NCBI GenBank assembly: GCA_030632405.1
Contig: DAOVUU010000177.1
Location: forward strand, 1 to 6,019
DNA from: Desulfobulbaceae bacterium
GTDB taxonomy: Bacteria > Desulfobacterota > Desulfobulbia > Desulfobulbales > Desulfocapsaceae
Length of the DNA: 6,019 nt
Direction of reading: 5' to 3'
The position numbers and the translations under genes are program-made. This document shows, piece by piece, positions 5,828-6,019 of the stretch (its first letter is position 1; the number at the start of each line of letters is the position of its first letter). The notes beneath the pieces are model-generated. The model was not told where the DNA came from and ran no database searches. It saw nothing but the letters and a program-made list of their open reading frames with translations.

Positions 5828-5857
5828 TTGACAAAAGAGTGCTCCCTTACTTAAAAT
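5828..5857 (+). promoter_or_regulatory. Sigma-70 promoter of the PAS-domain gene
   Basis: A perfect -35 TTGACA (5828-5833) is followed after 18 bases by TAAAAT (5852-5857), five of six matches to the -10 consensus. Transcription should start near 5864, about 56 bases before the PAS-gene ATG, placing the GC-rich palindromes at about +7 to +30. Confidence 0.65.
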
Positions 5858-5869
5858 GATACATCCGAG

Positions 5870-5893
5870 CAGGTGGCGCCACCTGGTGGCGCC
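5870..5893. repeat. Overlapping GC-rich palindromes, candidate operator/enhancer site
   Basis: CAGGTGGCGCCACCTG (5870-5885) is a perfect 16-base palindrome. A second, overlapping dyad (5875-5893) pairs GGCGCCACC with GGTGGCGCC around one central T. GGTGGCGCC therefore occurs twice as a direct repeat 13 bases apart (5872-5880 and 5885-5893), and CCGAGC flanks the block on both sides (5865-5870 and 5892-5897). The block stands out from the AT-rich surroundings. Its place just after the predicted transcription start suits an autoregulatory operator, and it lies about 260 bases upstream of the sigma-54 start, within reach for an enhancer. An mRNA leader hairpin is an alternative. Confidence 0.6.
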
Positions 5894-5905
5894 GAGCTAA
5901 AATCC

Positions 5906-5911
5906 AAGAGG
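5906..5911 (+). promoter_or_regulatory. Shine-Dalgarno of the PAS-domain gene
   Basis: AAGAGG lies eight bases before the ATG at 5920 and supports this as a true start although only 33 codons are visible. Confidence 0.65.
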
Positions 5912-5919
5912 TTTCTAAC

Positions 5920-6019
5920 ATGAAAAATATTGAAGATGAAATAGAAAACAATGAATTTGTGAAATTGCTGCTTGAATCAATCGGTGACGGCATTTTCGTT
6001 CTGGGTACAGATGGCAAAA
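5920..6019 (+). CDS. PAS-domain sensor/regulator (5' part)
   Basis: Only the first 33 codons are in the window and the frame runs off the right edge. After a charged, Asn/Glu-rich N-terminus (MKNIEDEIENNEF), the sequence LLLESIGDGIFVLGTDGK (16-33) is the typical opening of a PAS domain: helix LLESIGDG then strand IFVLGTDGK. PAS domains with this opening head sigma-54-dependent activators and histidine kinases in many Desulfobacterota and other bacteria; which effector follows cannot be seen. The divergent sigma-54-type promoter makes an enhancer-binding activator the favoured guess. The gene has its own sigma-70-like promoter and a good ribosome-binding site, with the palindromic block between promoter and start codon suggesting autoregulation. 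Confidence 0.75.
   Translation, partial: MKNIEDEIENNEFVKLLLESIGDGIFVLGTDGK

Larger units (their letters stand above)
5534..5919. other. Divergent regulatory intergenic region
   Basis: This 386-base, mostly AT-rich gap separates the leftward stress-protein cluster from the rightward PAS gene. It holds a sigma-54-type element facing left, a sigma-70-type promoter facing right, a 17-base dyad and two overlapping GC-rich palindromes. No convincing coding sequence was found in it on either strand. Confidence 0.7.

Noticed and set aside
5638..5859. A 73-codon plus-strand open frame with a hydrophobic, signal-like N-terminus.
   Set aside because: It has no Shine-Dalgarno, its ATG overlaps the sigma-54 element, its end covers the PAS-gene promoter, and the translated sequence has no recognisable domain.
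1..6019. CRISPR arrays, tRNA or rRNA genes, insertion sequences or attachment sites.
   Set aside because: No regularly spaced long direct repeats, no tRNA-like folds, no transposase or integrase coding sequence and no paired terminal repeats were seen.

Overview
The window looks like bacterial chromosome of moderate GC, most likely from an anaerobic, hydrogen-metabolising proteobacterium of the sulfate-reducer type (Desulfobacterota). This assignment is an inference from gene content: [NiFe]-hydrogenase maturation genes, a clostridial-type 2[4Fe-4S] ferredoxin, paired universal stress proteins and a sigma-54-type promoter. No rRNA or other phylogenetic marker is present.

Left block, plus strand (1-3832): a compact hydrogenase-maturation operon. 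It runs hypD (3' part only), hypE, a HybD/HyaD-family endopeptidase, hypA and hypB. HypD and HypE act in building the Fe(CN)2CO group, HypA and HypB deliver nickel, and the endopeptidase then trims the large-subunit C-terminus. Two genes not usually linked to this pathway follow with 4-base ATGA overlaps: a small RlpA-like lipoprotein and a minimal J-domain protein. Their spacing suggests co-transcription and translational coupling with hypB.

Middle and right block, minus strand (3851-5527): four small genes read leftwards. In transcription order they are a DUF4242-like protein, a divergent universal stress protein, a canonical ATP-binding-type universal stress protein and a 2[4Fe-4S] ferredoxin. 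A near-consensus sigma-54 -24/-12 element (5643 to 5628, minus) lies about 100 bases upstream of the first gene. A 9-bp intercistronic hairpin sits between the first two genes.

Right edge (5534-6019): a 386-base divergent regulatory region, then the first 33 codons of a PAS-domain protein on the plus strand. That gene has a sigma-70-like promoter (TTGACA-N18-TAAAAT), and two overlapping GC-rich palindromes sit just downstream of it. The working hypothesis is that the PAS protein is a sensor/regulator, possibly a sigma-54 activator, that binds these palindromes, autoregulates, and switches on the stress-protein/ferredoxin operon. The regulator class cannot be confirmed because the gene is cut by the window edge.
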